This document shows, piece after piece, positions 1 to 8,712 of a stretch of DNA of 29,342 nucleotides. The stretch comes from Pseudomonadota bacterium. Lineage in GTDB: Bacteria; Pseudomonadota; Gammaproteobacteria; Enterobacterales; Enterobacteriaceae. The translations under genes and the position numbers were made by a program. Within the stretch, counting starts at the first letter, position 1, and each line of letters starts with the position of its first letter. Under the pieces are notes generated by a model. It did no database searches. It was given only the letters and a program-made list of their open reading frames with translations, and had not been told where the DNA came from. The stretch lies in assembly GCA_023454395.1 (NCBI GenBank), contig JAEYFY010000189.1:1-29342 (forward strand), in the 5' to 3' direction.

Positions 1-14
1 AGAAGGGGCTTTTC

Positions 15-659
15 ATGGGGTCACTGCTGGATTTATCCGGTTATATTAAATTTTTTGTCGGTCTTTTTGCGATTGTAAACCCAATTGGTATTTTGCCTGT
101 CTTTATTAGTATGACGAGTTATCAAACTGATGCTGGGCGTAACAAAACAAACTTAATTGCGAATGGCTCCGTTGCAATTATTTTAGTTTCTTCTCTGTTA
201 ATCGGTGATTCTATACTGAATATTTTCGGTATTTCTATCGACTCGTTTCGTATAGCAGGGGGAATGCTGATTGTTACTATTGCAATGACAATGATAAATG
301 GGCGTTTAGGGGAAGATAAACAAAACAATCAAGAACGAAACGAATCCGCGGTTCGTAATAGTGTTGCTGTTGTACCTTTAGCATTGCCATTAATGGCAGG
401 ACCTGGGGCAATCAGTTCTTGTATTGTGTGGAGCTCTCGTTGGGAAGGTTTTACTAACTTTTTAGGATTAGCCGCAACCAGTATCTTTTTTGCATTTTGT
501 TGTTGGTTACTGTTTCGTAGTGCAACACTCTTAGTGAAATATTTAGGGCAAACCGGCATTAACGTGGTTACTCGTATAATGGGCTTATTATTAATGTCGT
601 TAGGTATTGAATTTATTGTGACTGGGTTACGTTCTATTTTCCCAGGCTTATTAGTTTAA
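15..659 (+). CDS. ychE: MarC-family inner-membrane protein YchE
   Basis: A 214-residue integral membrane protein of the MarC/UPF0056 (NAAT) family, with about six hydrophobic segments. It matches E. coli YchE as I remember it over nearly the whole length: FVGLFAIVNPIG near the N-terminus, the SFRIAGG segment, the VVPLALPLMAGPGAIS core and the RIMGLLLM end. The start is the ATG at 15, with AGAAGGGG at 1-8 as ribosome binding site. The transport substrate of the family is not established. In E. coli ychE lies just upstream of oppA; here a 5 kb ABC operon and the nir genes separate the two. It ends 130 bp before the convergent ABC operon, with a shared hairpin between. Confidence 0.9.
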   Translation: MGSLLDLSGYIKFFVGLFAIVNPIGILPVFISMTSYQTDAGRNKTNLIANGSVAIILVSSLLIGDSILNIFGISIDSFRIAGGMLIVTIAMTMINGRLGEDKQNNQERNESAVRNSVAVVPLALPLMAGPGAISSCIVWSSRWEGFTNFLGLAATSIFFAFCCWLLFRSATLLVKYLGQTGINVVTRIMGLLLMSLGIEFIVTGLRSIFPGLLV

Positions 660-711
660 ACACAGCGCAGAACAATTAAAAAATGGTACTACTAAACGGT
701 ACTATTAAAAA

Positions 712-739
712 GAGCAGTATTAACAACGCAATACTGCTC
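712..739. terminator. Bidirectional terminator between ychE and the ABC operon
   Basis: GAGCAGTATT at 712-721 pairs perfectly with AATACTGCTC at 730-739 around an 8-nt loop. On the minus strand the stem is followed by TCTTTTTAATAG, a good U-tract, so it best ends the ABC operon. On the plus strand it is followed by GGATCTTTTC, so it can also stop ychE transcripts. Confidence 0.75.
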
Positions 740-742
740 GGA

Positions 743-786
743 TCTTTTCTTCTATTTATTCTCTTTTCTTCTATTTATTCTCTTTT
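743..786. repeat. 19-bp tandem duplication
   Basis: The unit TCTTTTCTTCTATTTATTC occurs at 743-761 and again, exactly, at 762-780, followed by a partial third copy (TCTTTT, 781-786). It lies between the convergent terminator and the stop codon of the last ABC gene. It looks like a slippage duplication and has no evident function. Confidence 0.9.
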
Positions 787-789
787 ATG

Positions 790-1503
790 TCAATCAAGAC
801 GATGTATCCCTTTTGATAACGCATCCCGATCATAATGTTGTGTGAGCTCCCCATTTTCCATTAATGCAGCTCTATCCGACATATGTGCAATAACGTCTGC
901 ATCATGACTTACTAATAAATATGTCATATTATGCTCTTTTTTCAGTGTGTTAAGCAGATTCAAAATCTCGGCTTGTACTGACATATCGAGTGCTGAAGTT
1001 GGCTCGTCTAAAAGCAATAATTTTGGTTGTAATAAAATGGCTCTTGCAATGGCAATACGTTGACGCTGACCACCAGAAAGTTGATGAGGATAACGACTTG
1101 TCACATCTGCGGGCAAACCAACTTGGGCTAATGCTTGTTCAATCGTATTTTTATCAAAAGGAATTTGATGGATTTTTAACGGCTCAGAAAATGCACGTTC
1201 AATACGGTGTTGAGGGTGCAAAGAAGCGTAGGGATCTTGAAACACCATTTGTATATTACGGCGTAATGCCCCTTGAAAACGTTGTTGAGGTTTAATAGTT
1301 TGCCCTAAAAGCGATATATTACCTTGCCAATGGGGCAATAACCCAGCAATCACTCGTAAAACAGTCGATTTTCCGCAACCAGAACGACCTATTAAGCTAA
1401 AGGTTTCACCTTGTTGAATATGTAAATTAATGCCTTTTACAACGTGCTTTGCTTGTTTACCTTGTTCAAATTGAACATGTAAATCATGAATATCAATTAG
1501 CAT
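790..1503 (-). CDS. ABC importer ATPase 2 (NikE/DppF type)
   Basis: Cytoplasmic ATPase of 237 residues that would energise the import complex with the other four products of this operon. Walker A is GRSGCGKS (39-46), the signature is LSGGQ (142-146) and Walker B is LLLLDEPT (162-169), with the H-loop in LLVSHD. It is shorter than OppF/DppF (about 330 residues) and ends without the cysteine-rich C-terminal tail of that class, which is more like the nickel-type NikE. The ATG at 1503 overlaps the end of the preceding ATPase gene by 11 nt, implying translational coupling. It is the last gene of the operon. The family is certain, the substrate unknown. Confidence 0.85.
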   Translation of the reverse strand: MLIDIHDLHVQFEQGKQAKHVVKGINLHIQQGETFSLIGRSGCGKSTVLRVIAGLLPHWQGNISLLGQTIKPQQRFQGALRRNIQMVFQDPYASLHPQHRIERAFSEPLKIHQIPFDKNTIEQALAQVGLPADVTSRYPHQLSGGQRQRIAIARAILLQPKLLLLDEPTSALDMSVQAEILNLLNTLKKEHNMTYLLVSHDADVIAHMSDRAALMENGELTQHYDRDALSKGIHRLD

Positions 1504-2329
1504 GATGCAGCCCCTTGAAATTAAGCGTTCTATCTAATACAGGCAATTGAGTGCCATAAGTGCTTGCGTTAGGTCTGCATGTCCAAAGTGTACGAGTATA
1601 AGGATGTGTGGCAGTCGATAGCGCCTTCGCACTGAGTTCGTCAACTTGTTCGCCTTGGTACATCACCATGACACGTTCACAATATTCGGCAACAAGGGGC
1701 AAATCATGGCTAATTAGCAATAAGCCCATATGACGTTGCTCACACTGTGTGGTGATCAGCTCAAGGATTTGATGACGTAATTGTGCATCAAGCGCAGAAG
1801 TCGGTTCATCAGCTATTAAAATCGTTGGATTATTAATAAGTGCAATCGCTATCATTGCACGTTGCCCCATTCCCCCTGATAATTCACCGGGATAGCGATA
1901 AATATTCTGTTCAGGTAAGCCGACAGACAGCAGTGTATCGATGATAAGTTGGCGTCTATCTTGGCGCGAAAGTTTTTGATGCTGTTTTACAGTTTCTTCT
2001 ACTTGTTGATAAATGGTTTTTACAGGATTTAAGGCGTAACGAGGATCTTGTAATACCATTGAAATAGTATTACCTCGAATGTTATTCCATTGGCGAGAGG
2101 AAAAACCCAATAGATTATCTCCCTGCAAATTGAGTTTATCTGCGCTGACTTTTCCCGGCTGACGAACTAATCCCATTAATGCACGAGCGGTCATTGATTT
2201 GCCAGAACCCGATTCGCCGACAACCGCTAAACGCTCTTGCCCTAAAGTGAAAGAGACATTATTGACCACTCTTGCCTTTGGGAAATCAATACAGAGGTTA
2301 TTTACCTCAATTAATGGTGCTTTATTCAT
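1493..2329 (-). CDS. ABC importer ATPase 1 (NikD/DppD type)
   Basis: Cytoplasmic ATPase of 278 residues, partner of the ATPase encoded just downstream. Walker A GESGSGKS (38-45), signature LSGGM (150-154) and Walker B LIADEPT (171-177) are intact. An upstream in-frame ATG at 2362 exists, but I place the start at 2329 because GGGAG lies at proper distance before it and the overlap with the permease gene is then only 8 nt. The C-terminus lacks the four-cysteine tail seen in OppD further along this window. That argues for a nickel- or opine-like subgroup rather than a classical oligopeptide importer, but does not settle the substrate. Confidence 0.85.
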   Translation of the reverse strand: MNKAPLIEVNNLCIDFPKARVVNNVSFTLGQERLAVVGESGSGKSMTARALMGLVRQPGKVSADKLNLQGDNLLGFSSRQWNNIRGNTISMVLQDPRYALNPVKTIYQQVEETVKQHQKLSRQDRRQLIIDTLLSVGLPEQNIYRYPGELSGGMGQRAMIAIALINNPTILIADEPTSALDAQLRHQILELITTQCEQRHMGLLLISHDLPLVAEYCERVMVMYQGEQVDELSAKALSTATHPYTRTLWTCRPNASTYGTQLPVLDRTLNFKGLHHAN

Positions 2330-3152
2330 GGGTATCTCCCAATACATCGCGTAATCCATCACCCAATAAATTAAATGCTAGACTGCTGATCAAAATTGCA
2401 GTACCCGGAATAGCGGCAACCCACCATTGATCAAAAATAACAGGCATGCCTTCTGAGATCATTGCTCCCCATTCCGCCATTGGTGGCCGAGCGCCTAATC
2501 CAAGAAAGCCCAATCCTGCTGCTGCGAGGATAATCACTGCTAAGTTCAGCGCTAAACGTACAATAGCTGAAGGTAAACACAGGGGTAAGATATGTCCCCA
2601 TAACAATCGGATACCCTTAATTCCCATCATTTCAGCCGCAGCGAGATAATCACTATTACGTAAATGTTGAATTTCACTGCGCGATTGTCGTGCATAAGCA
2701 GGCCATGCGGTTAAAGCCAGCGCTAATGCCCCATTTAACAGACCTGGACCTAACATTGCGACAAAGGCGAAAGCGAGAATAAGAGAAGGCATTGACATCA
2801 CAATATCGGTGAAGCGCATTAAAATACGTTCAGTCCAACCGCCGTAATATCCCGATAAAATCCCAATCAATAATCCTAAAGGTAACGTAATAAGCGCCAC
2901 CAGCCCCACTAAACCTAGCATGGGGCGAGTACCGAAGATCAGGCGAGAAAGAATATCTCGCCCATAATTATCGGTGCCTAGCCAATGTTCAGCATTGGGT
3001 GCTAATAAACGTTGGGCAGCATGTTGCCAATTTGGATCATAAGGAGCCAACCAAGGTGCAAAAATCGCAATAATTAACAGTAAAATAAGCAACGATAAAC
3101 CGATAAATGCGGAAGGCGAGCGCGCTATTTTTCTTAAAAATGAGGATGACAT
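2322..3152 (-). CDS. ABC importer permease 2 (NikC/DppC type)
   Basis: Inner-membrane permease of 276 residues with an N-terminal membrane segment (about 13-35), the GTDNYGRD motif typical of DppC/OppC N-terminal regions, and five further membrane segments of the BPD_transp_1 domain. The ATPase-docking EAA loop is visible as YLAAAEMMGIKG followed by HILPLCLP. The length is that of NikC (277). The start ATG overlaps the stop of the preceding permease by one base (TAATG), and its own stop overlaps the next ATPase start by 8 nt, so the four downstream genes form one tightly coupled translational unit. Confidence 0.87.
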   Translation of the reverse strand: MSSSFLRKIARSPSAFIGLSLLILLLIIAIFAPWLAPYDPNWQHAAQRLLAPNAEHWLGTDNYGRDILSRLIFGTRPMLGLVGLVALITLPLGLLIGILSGYYGGWTERILMRFTDIVMSMPSLILAFAFVAMLGPGLLNGALALALTAWPAYARQSRSEIQHLRNSDYLAAAEMMGIKGIRLLWGHILPLCLPSAIVRLALNLAVIILAAAGLGFLGLGARPPMAEWGAMISEGMPVIFDQWWVAAIPGTAILISSLAFNLLGDGLRDVLGDTHE

Positions 3153-4195
3153 TAGCGGAGCCTCGGATCAGTTAAACGAATAACAATATCGGTTACATTA
3201 TTAATAAAGACAAAGCATAAACCGATAATTAAAGTACCGCCCATAATGGCTGTGGTATCTCCTGCAAAAAGCGCTGTTGTGAGATATCGACCAATTCCCG
3301 GCCAAGAAAAGACGGTTTCTGTCAATACAGCCCCTTCTAGCATCCCTGTGTAAGACAGGGCGATAATAGTCATTAAAACACCACGAATATTAGGCAGTAC
3401 GTGATAAAAAAGAATACGTAACTCGCCAATGCCTTTCGCTCTTGCTAACGTGACATACTCTTTATTCATTTCGTTTAAACATGCCGAGCGAGTTAAGCGA
3501 GTGATAGAAGCAAGGGCAAAATAAGCTAATAGGGAAACGGGCAAAATCAGGTGTGATAACGCATTAAAAAAAGCCTCTTTATCGCCAGCTAATAATGTAT
3601 CAATTAATGCAAAACCTGTTACGGGTTCAATGGTGAATTGATAGATATCGTCTAATCGCCCGGGGCCAGCAGTCCATTGTAATGTGGCATAGAAAATCAA
3701 GAGTAAAATCAAACCTAACCAGAAAATAGGAACTGAACTGCCTAATAACGTTAGAATTCGCAAAATAAAATCGAGGGGTGTTCCCACAAACCGCGCACAT
3801 AAAATACCGAATAAAATACCGAGACTGGCACCAATCAACAATGCAACAGTTGCTAATTCCAATGTAGCGGGGAAGGTCGCTAACAAATCATCAAGAACAG
3901 GCTGACCTGTTGATGTCGCTGTACCTAAATGTCCTTGCAGCACTGCTTCCACATAGTGAAAAAACTGCATGTAGATAGGTAAGTCCAGCCCTAACTCATG
4001 TTTTACTTGGTTATAGGTTTCGAGGCTTGCGTGATCACCGACAATTTGTAAGACAGGATCGACAGGTGAAAGTACAGAAAGCGTAAAAGTGATAACAAGA
4101 AGCCCTAAAAGCGTCAGCACCAGTGTCAATATACCTTGAGCAAAGGTAATTAACTGACCTTTAAGACGAAAAGATAACGTCATAGCAGTATTCAT
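3152..4195 (-). CDS. ABC importer permease 1 (NikB/DppB type)
   Basis: Inner-membrane permease of 347 residues with six predicted membrane segments and the EAA loop (YVTLARAKGIGE, then HVLPNIRG). The N-terminal region carries the VIGDHAS/ELGLDLP pattern of the DppB/OppB family, in which a periplasmic loop follows the first helix. It is somewhat longer than NikB or DppB (about 315-340). The ATG at 4195 has no strong ribosome binding site; an ATG four codons in (4183) is an alternative. It follows the binding-protein gene after a 75-nt gap that holds a 12-bp hairpin. Confidence 0.86.
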   Translation of the reverse strand: MNTAMTLSFRLKGQLITFAQGILTLVLTLLGLLVITFTLSVLSPVDPVLQIVGDHASLETYNQVKHELGLDLPIYMQFFHYVEAVLQGHLGTATSTGQPVLDDLLATFPATLELATVALLIGASLGILFGILCARFVGTPLDFILRILTLLGSSVPIFWLGLILLLIFYATLQWTAGPGRLDDIYQFTIEPVTGFALIDTLLAGDKEAFFNALSHLILPVSLLAYFALASITRLTRSACLNEMNKEYVTLARAKGIGELRILFYHVLPNIRGVLMTIIALSYTGMLEGAVLTETVFSWPGIGRYLTTALFAGDTTAIMGGTLIIGLCFVFINNVTDIVIRLTDPRLR

Positions 4196-4227
4196 ACAGC
4201 AATAGCCTAGTGAAATGACAAAAATAG

Positions 4228-4257
4228 ACCCTCCACAGTAACATGACTGTGGAGGGT
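4228..4257 (-). terminator. Intercistronic hairpin between binding protein and permease genes
   Basis: ACCCTCCACAGT (4228-4239) pairs over 12 bp with ACTGTGGAGGGT (4246-4257), loop 6 nt. On the minus strand the stem is followed by CTATTTTTGTC, a short imperfect U-tract. It could act as a partial terminator or as a block to 3' exonucleases, so that the binding protein is made in excess over the membrane parts, a common arrangement in such operons. Confidence 0.75.
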
Positions 4258-4270
4258 TTCTGAAAAAAGA

Positions 4271-5836
4271 TTACTTAGTTACTTTGTCATAATAAACCAT
4301 ATCTGCATTTAGACCTTGCGCATAACCTTTGATGTTATCGCGCATAACGATTTGGTTTTTACCTTGGTCGATAAACACATAAGGCGAGCTACGCTGTAAC
4401 TCTTTTTGCATTTCAGTATAGAGGGATTGACGTTTTGCCTTGTCCGCTTCATTAAGTGCTGCCAATGTTTGCTGACTTAATTCAGGAATTTTCCAGCCAT
4501 TTAACCAAGCAACAGTGTTGGATTGTCCGTCGTTATAAGCAAAGGCACTGGCGTTTGAGTGTGCATCAAAATAATCAGGGATCCAAAAGCGGATAGCTGC
4601 TTGATGTTGTTTAGCGCGCACACGGCTATACACTTGACTACCTGCCGCAGGCAATAAATCGACTTGTACACCAGCTTGAGCAAAACTTGCTTGGATGGAT
4701 TGCGCCACCGTGATGTAAGGAACTTTGTTCTCAACATCTAATGTAAAGCGTGCATTGGTGATCCCTGCCTTGGCTAAAATTTCTTTAGCTTTTGCTGGAT
4801 CAAAAGTGAATGGGTTATCTTCTAATGCGCCCGGTAAACCTACAGGTAAGAAGCTTTGGTGAATAAAATACTGACCACGCATTAAATCTTCAGTAATACC
4901 TTTGTAGTCAATTAAATAACGAGATGCTTCCCAAAATGCGGGGTTACTCAGTGCAGGGTTTCCGCTGTCGGTATTAAAAGCCATATAAACTTGTTCAGCA
5001 GAAGGAATATTTAAAATTTGAATACCTGCTTTGCCTGCTAAAGCTGCGGTTTGATCCGTACCCAGTTCACGCGCAATATCTGCATCGCCTTTTTCAATCA
5101 ATAAGCGACGTGATGCCGGATCAGGCACGTTTTTAATAATAATATTCGCCATCTTAGGTGCGCCAGTCGGTGACAGAGGGTTAGCCTCTAACACAATGGC
5201 TTGACGTGGTTGATAAGCGCGCATTTTGTATGCACCACTTCCTGCTGAGTTCATTTTCAGCCAGCTATTACCAAAATCATTATTTTTAATATGAGCAGAA
5301 ACTAGTTTTTCATCAACGATAGAGGCAATTGGGGTTGAAAGAATATTTAGCACAACATCAGGGCTAACATCGGCTGTCCAACGTACTTCCAATTCGTTAT
5401 CACTGATTTTTTTGAGTAACGAATTAATGTTATCTGTTTTCCAACCCAATACATTTAGAATAAAGGCAGGTGATTTATTCATGATGATCGCACGCTGATA
5501 AGAGAAGATAATATCTTCAGGACGCACAGCGTTACCTGATGCAAATTTTGCATCGGGTTTAATTTTAAATACGATTGTTTTTTGTTCAGGATTTGCTTGC
5601 CAACTTTCAACCAAAATCGGTTCATTAATTTCTGGATTATCACGATTAGGTTGAACAATGCGTTGATATAAACTCGGTACAGTTTGAATACTCGATAGCT
5701 CATTACTTTCAGCAGGATCAAGACTGACTAAATCATCAAGCCCTTGTACCACAATTAATGTATTAGCAGGAGTTGCTGCAAATGCCGGTACGGAAAGGGC
5801 ACCTACAACCAATAATGATAATAATTTTGCTTTCAT
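4271..5836 (-). CDS. Periplasmic substrate-binding protein, SBP_bac_5 (nickel/peptide/opine class)
   Basis: Secreted binding protein of 521 residues that would capture the substrate in the periplasm for the importer encoded downstream. The signal peptide is clear (residues 1-20, cleavage after VPAFA). The mature part shows the SBP_bac_5 pattern: VSLDPAE near the start, VFKIKPDAKFASG, GSGAYKM, and a C-terminal QKELQRSSPYVF segment. The length fits NikA or DppA. It is clearly different from the two OppA proteins in this window: it has no cysteine and no WCADYNEP motif. Ligand unknown; nickel, dipeptide or an opine metallophore are possible. The start at 5836 has GGGAG seven bases upstream. Confidence 0.87.
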   Translation of the reverse strand: MKAKLLSLLVVGALSVPAFAATPANTLIVVQGLDDLVSLDPAESNELSSIQTVPSLYQRIVQPNRDNPEINEPILVESWQANPEQKTIVFKIKPDAKFASGNAVRPEDIIFSYQRAIIMNKSPAFILNVLGWKTDNINSLLKKISDNELEVRWTADVSPDVVLNILSTPIASIVDEKLVSAHIKNNDFGNSWLKMNSAGSGAYKMRAYQPRQAIVLEANPLSPTGAPKMANIIIKNVPDPASRRLLIEKGDADIARELGTDQTAALAGKAGIQILNIPSAEQVYMAFNTDSGNPALSNPAFWEASRYLIDYKGITEDLMRGQYFIHQSFLPVGLPGALEDNPFTFDPAKAKEILAKAGITNARFTLDVENKVPYITVAQSIQASFAQAGVQVDLLPAAGSQVYSRVRAKQHQAAIRFWIPDYFDAHSNASAFAYNDGQSNTVAWLNGWKIPELSQQTLAALNEADKAKRQSLYTEMQKELQRSSPYVFIDQGKNQIVMRDNIKGYAQGLNADMVYYDKVTK

Positions 5837-5979
5837 GAGACGCTCCCTGAAATGGTGTAGCTAAAGTCGTTATGTCAATAACTTATTAGTTATTACTTTG
5901 TGAAATTAACTTAGGCAAAACGTGACCAATGCGCAAAGTTTTAATTACGCTTATATATAACTCTTCGTTATAAGGTGGT

Positions 5980-5993
5980 CATAATTAATTATG
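5980..5993. promoter_or_regulatory. Perfect 14-bp palindrome in the ABC operon / nirB divergent region
   Basis: CATAATTAATTATG is its own reverse complement. It lies about 145 bp upstream of the binding-protein start codon, next to an AT-rich TTATATATAA stretch (5951-5960) that could supply a minus-strand -10. This makes it a candidate operator for the ABC operon. It does not fit the NikR pattern (GTATGA-N16-TCATAC), and its spacing is not that of a canonical Fur box. Confidence 0.35.
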
Positions 5994-6031
5994 GTAGAAG
6001 AATAATTAACCGCAAGAACAGGATGATGAAA

Positions 6032-6047
6032 TACTTCTTTAGTAGTA
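6032..6047 (+). promoter_or_regulatory. Probable NarL/NarP 7-2-7 site upstream of nirB
   Basis: TACTTCT at 6032-6038 fits the heptamer TACYYMT exactly. After 2 bp, AGTAGTA at 6041-6047 fits the inverted heptamer at 6 of 7 positions. This 7-2-7 layout is what NarP and NarL bind at E. coli nirB. The centre lies 61 bp upstream of the FNR box centre, against 28 bp as I recall it for E. coli. Confidence 0.5.
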
Positions 6048-6093
6048 ACTCATTGACTATTAAGTTGTACTAGCTGAATTGATTAAGCTGTAT

Positions 6094-6142
6094 TTGATAT
6101 TCATCAATATATCTTATGAGTAGTTTCGTATTTTAGCCTTAG
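6094..6142 (+). promoter_or_regulatory. FNR-dependent nirB promoter
   Basis: TTGAT-ATTC-ATCAA at 6094-6107 is a perfect FNR consensus box. If it sits at -41.5, as at class II FNR promoters and in E. coli nirB, transcription starts near 6142, and TATTTT at 6129-6134 is the -10. The leader would be about 24 nt, with GAGG (6157-6160) as ribosome binding site for the ATG at 6166. This predicts strong anaerobic induction. Confidence 0.85.
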
Positions 6143-6165
6143 AAATCTTTAAATTTGAGGCAAAA

Positions 6166-8712
6166 ATGAGCAAGAAAACACTCGCAATCATCGGTAACGG
6201 TATGGTGGGGCACCGTTATATCGAAGAACTGATTGATAAAGGTGGCAATGAAGAATTTAATATTGTCGTCTTTTGTGAAGAACCTCGCGTTGCATACGAT
6301 AGAGTCCATCTCTCCTCTTATTTCTCCCATCACACCGCAGAAGAACTCTCTTTAGTTAAACAAGGCTATTACGAAAAACACCAAATAGAAGTATTAATGG
6401 GTGAACGCGTGATAACCATTAATCGTGACGAAAAAGTGGTACACACTAATACAGGGCGTTGTGTTAGTTACGATAAATTAGTGATGGCAACAGGCTCTTA
6501 TCCATGGGTTCCGCCAATTAAGGGAAATAACTCACCAGATTGCTTTGTTTATCGGACTATTGAAGATTTAAATGCTATTGAATCTTGCGCACGTATTAGT
6601 CGTAAAGGGGCGGTGATTGGTGGAGGGCTTTTAGGTCTAGAAGCTGCTGGCGCACTCAAAAGTTTAGGTATTGAAACTCACGTTATCGAGTTCGCATCCA
6701 CATTAATGGCAGAACAGCTTGATACATTAGGGGGAGAGCAACTTAAGCGAAAAATAGAGCGTATGGGAGTGAAAGTGCATACCTCTAAAAATACACAAGA
6801 AATATTATCGACAGGAGAAAGCGCACGTAAAACATTGCAATTTGCAGATGGTACTTCTCTTGAAGTGGACTTTATTGTGTTCTCTACAGGTATTCGCCCG
6901 AAAGATAAATTAGCTCGTCAATGTGATCTAGCTATTGCCCCACGAGGCGGTATTGTCATTAATGATTATTGCCAAACAACCGATCCTGATATTTACGCCA
7001 TTGGTGAATGTGCATCTTGGCAAAATAAAACCTTCGGCTTAGTGGCACCGGGTTACAAAATGGCACAAGTTGCCGTCGATAATTTATTAGGTCATCACTC
7101 TGTCTTTCAGGGGGCTGATTTAAGTGCAAAATTAAAACTACTGGGTGTTGATGTGGGCGGTATTGGTGATGCTCATGGTCGTCAAGAAGGATGCCGTAGT
7201 TATATTTATCTTGATGAAGGCAAAGAAATTTATAAACGCCTGATTGTCAGTGAAGATAATAAATACCTATTGGGTGCCGTATTAGTAGGCGATACCGAAG
7301 ATTATGGCAATCTTTTGCAATTATCACTAAACACCATTGAATTACCCGAGCATCCAGACGCCTTAATTTTGCCGACACATGCAGGAAGTAAGCCAGCAAT
7401 AGGTGTAGATTCCTTGCCTGAAACGGCACAAATCTGCTCTTGTTTTGATGTAACAAAAGGCGACATTATTCAAGCCATTGAACGAGGGTGTCATACGGTC
7501 GCTGCGATTAAAGCAGAAACCAAAGCAGGTACGGGATGTGGTGGTTGTATTCCTCTTGTGACCCAAGTTTTAAATGCAGAATTAGCAAAACAAGGCATTG
7601 AAGTTAATCACCATCTTTGTGAGCATTTTCACTATTCTCGCCAAGAGCTTTATCATCTTATTCGCGTAGAAGGGCTGAAAAGTTTTGATGAACTGCTGCA
7701 AAAACACGGTCAAGGTTATGGTTGTGAAGTATGTAAACCAACCGTGGGTTCATTGCTTGCTTCATGTTGGAATGATTATATTTTGCGTGATGATTTAGTT
7801 TCTCTACAAGATACTAACGACAACTTCCTCGCGAATATGCAAAAAGATGGAACTTATTCCATTATTCCTCGTTCTCCTGGTGGAGAAATTACCCCCGCAG
7901 GCATTATTGCGATTGGGCAAATTGCTCAAGAATACAATTTGTATACCAAAATTACTGGCTCGCAACGCATGGCAATGTTCGGTGCGCATAAACAGGATTT
8001 GCCCGCGATTTGGGAAAAACTGATTGCGGCAGGTTTTGAAACAGGTCATGCCTATGCGAAAGCGCTGCGTATGGTAAAAACGTGTGTAGGCAGTAGTTGG
8101 TGTCGTTTTGGCGTTGGTGACAGCGTCGGTTTGGGTGTTGCATTAGAGCATCGTTATAAAGGTATTAGAACACCTCATAAGATGAAATTTGGCGTTTCAG
8201 GTTGCACCCGTGAATGTTCTGAAGCTCAAGGAAAAGATGTGGGTATTATCGCCACAGATAAAGGCTGGAACCTCTATTTTGGTGGAAATGGTGGTATGAA
8301 ACCACGTCATGGAGATCTGTTTGCTTCAGATCTTGATGAAGAAACTTTAGTGCATTATATCGACCGCTTTATGATGTTTTATATTCGCACTGCCGATAAG
8401 CTGCAACGCACTTCAGTGTGGCTAGATAATCTAGAAGGCGGTATTGAATATTTACGTGATGTCATTATTAACGACAAATTAGGCTTAAATGCACAGTTAG
8501 AAAAAGAACTGAAAGCCTTACAAGAACGTGCCGCTTGTGAATGGAAAGAAACGGTTGATTCTCCAAAAGCATTAAAACGCTTTGCCCACTTTATTAATAA
8601 TCCAATGCCTGATCCGACAGTGCAAACGGTAAAAGAACGATTTCAACATCGCCCCGCACGTTTACACGAACGTATTGATATCAAACTGGTCACTGAGGAG
8701 GCGCAATCATGA
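6166..8712 (+). CDS. nirB: NADH-dependent nitrite reductase, large subunit
   Basis: Cytoplasmic NirB, which with NirD reduces nitrite to ammonium using NADH. At 848 residues it matches E. coli (847). In order: an FAD-binding fold (GNGMVG, 10-15), an NAD-binding fold (GGGLLG, 152-157), a BFD-type [2Fe-2S] site with C424, C426, C458 and C461 (spacing CxC-x31-CxxC), a second short BFD-like stretch (C520, C523), then the ferredoxin-like and siroheme/[4Fe-4S] half, with the four cluster cysteines C640, C646, C680 and C684. All cofactor residues are present, so the enzyme should be active. The gene overlaps nirD by ATGA and is driven by the FNR box upstream. Confidence 0.97.
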   Translation: MSKKTLAIIGNGMVGHRYIEELIDKGGNEEFNIVVFCEEPRVAYDRVHLSSYFSHHTAEELSLVKQGYYEKHQIEVLMGERVITINRDEKVVHTNTGRCVSYDKLVMATGSYPWVPPIKGNNSPDCFVYRTIEDLNAIESCARISRKGAVIGGGLLGLEAAGALKSLGIETHVIEFASTLMAEQLDTLGGEQLKRKIERMGVKVHTSKNTQEILSTGESARKTLQFADGTSLEVDFIVFSTGIRPKDKLARQCDLAIAPRGGIVINDYCQTTDPDIYAIGECASWQNKTFGLVAPGYKMAQVAVDNLLGHHSVFQGADLSAKLKLLGVDVGGIGDAHGRQEGCRSYIYLDEGKEIYKRLIVSEDNKYLLGAVLVGDTEDYGNLLQLSLNTIELPEHPDALILPTHAGSKPAIGVDSLPETAQICSCFDVTKGDIIQAIERGCHTVAAIKAETKAGTGCGGCIPLVTQVLNAELAKQGIEVNHHLCEHFHYSRQELYHLIRVEGLKSFDELLQKHGQGYGCEVCKPTVGSLLASCWNDYILRDDLVSLQDTNDNFLANMQKDGTYSIIPRSPGGEITPAGIIAIGQIAQEYNLYTKITGSQRMAMFGAHKQDLPAIWEKLIAAGFETGHAYAKALRMVKTCVGSSWCRFGVGDSVGLGVALEHRYKGIRTPHKMKFGVSGCTRECSEAQGKDVGIIATDKGWNLYFGGNGGMKPRHGDLFASDLDEETLVHYIDRFMMFYIRTADKLQRTSVWLDNLEGGIEYLRDVIINDKLGLNAQLEKELKALQERAACEWKETVDSPKALKRFAHFINNPMPDPTVQTVKERFQHRPARLHERIDIKLVTEEAQS

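Noticed and set aside
2330..2362. Longer start for the first ABC ATPase
   Set aside because: The ATG at 2329 has a good ribosome binding site and begins the conserved N-terminus; the extension only overlaps the permease gene.
5980..5993. Reading the palindrome as a Fur or NikR box
   Set aside because: The half-sites and spacing do not fit either consensus; it is kept only as an unassigned palindrome.
7247..8143. Several minus-strand open frames inside nirB
   Set aside because: They are antisense shadows of a well-conserved gene and have no start signals.
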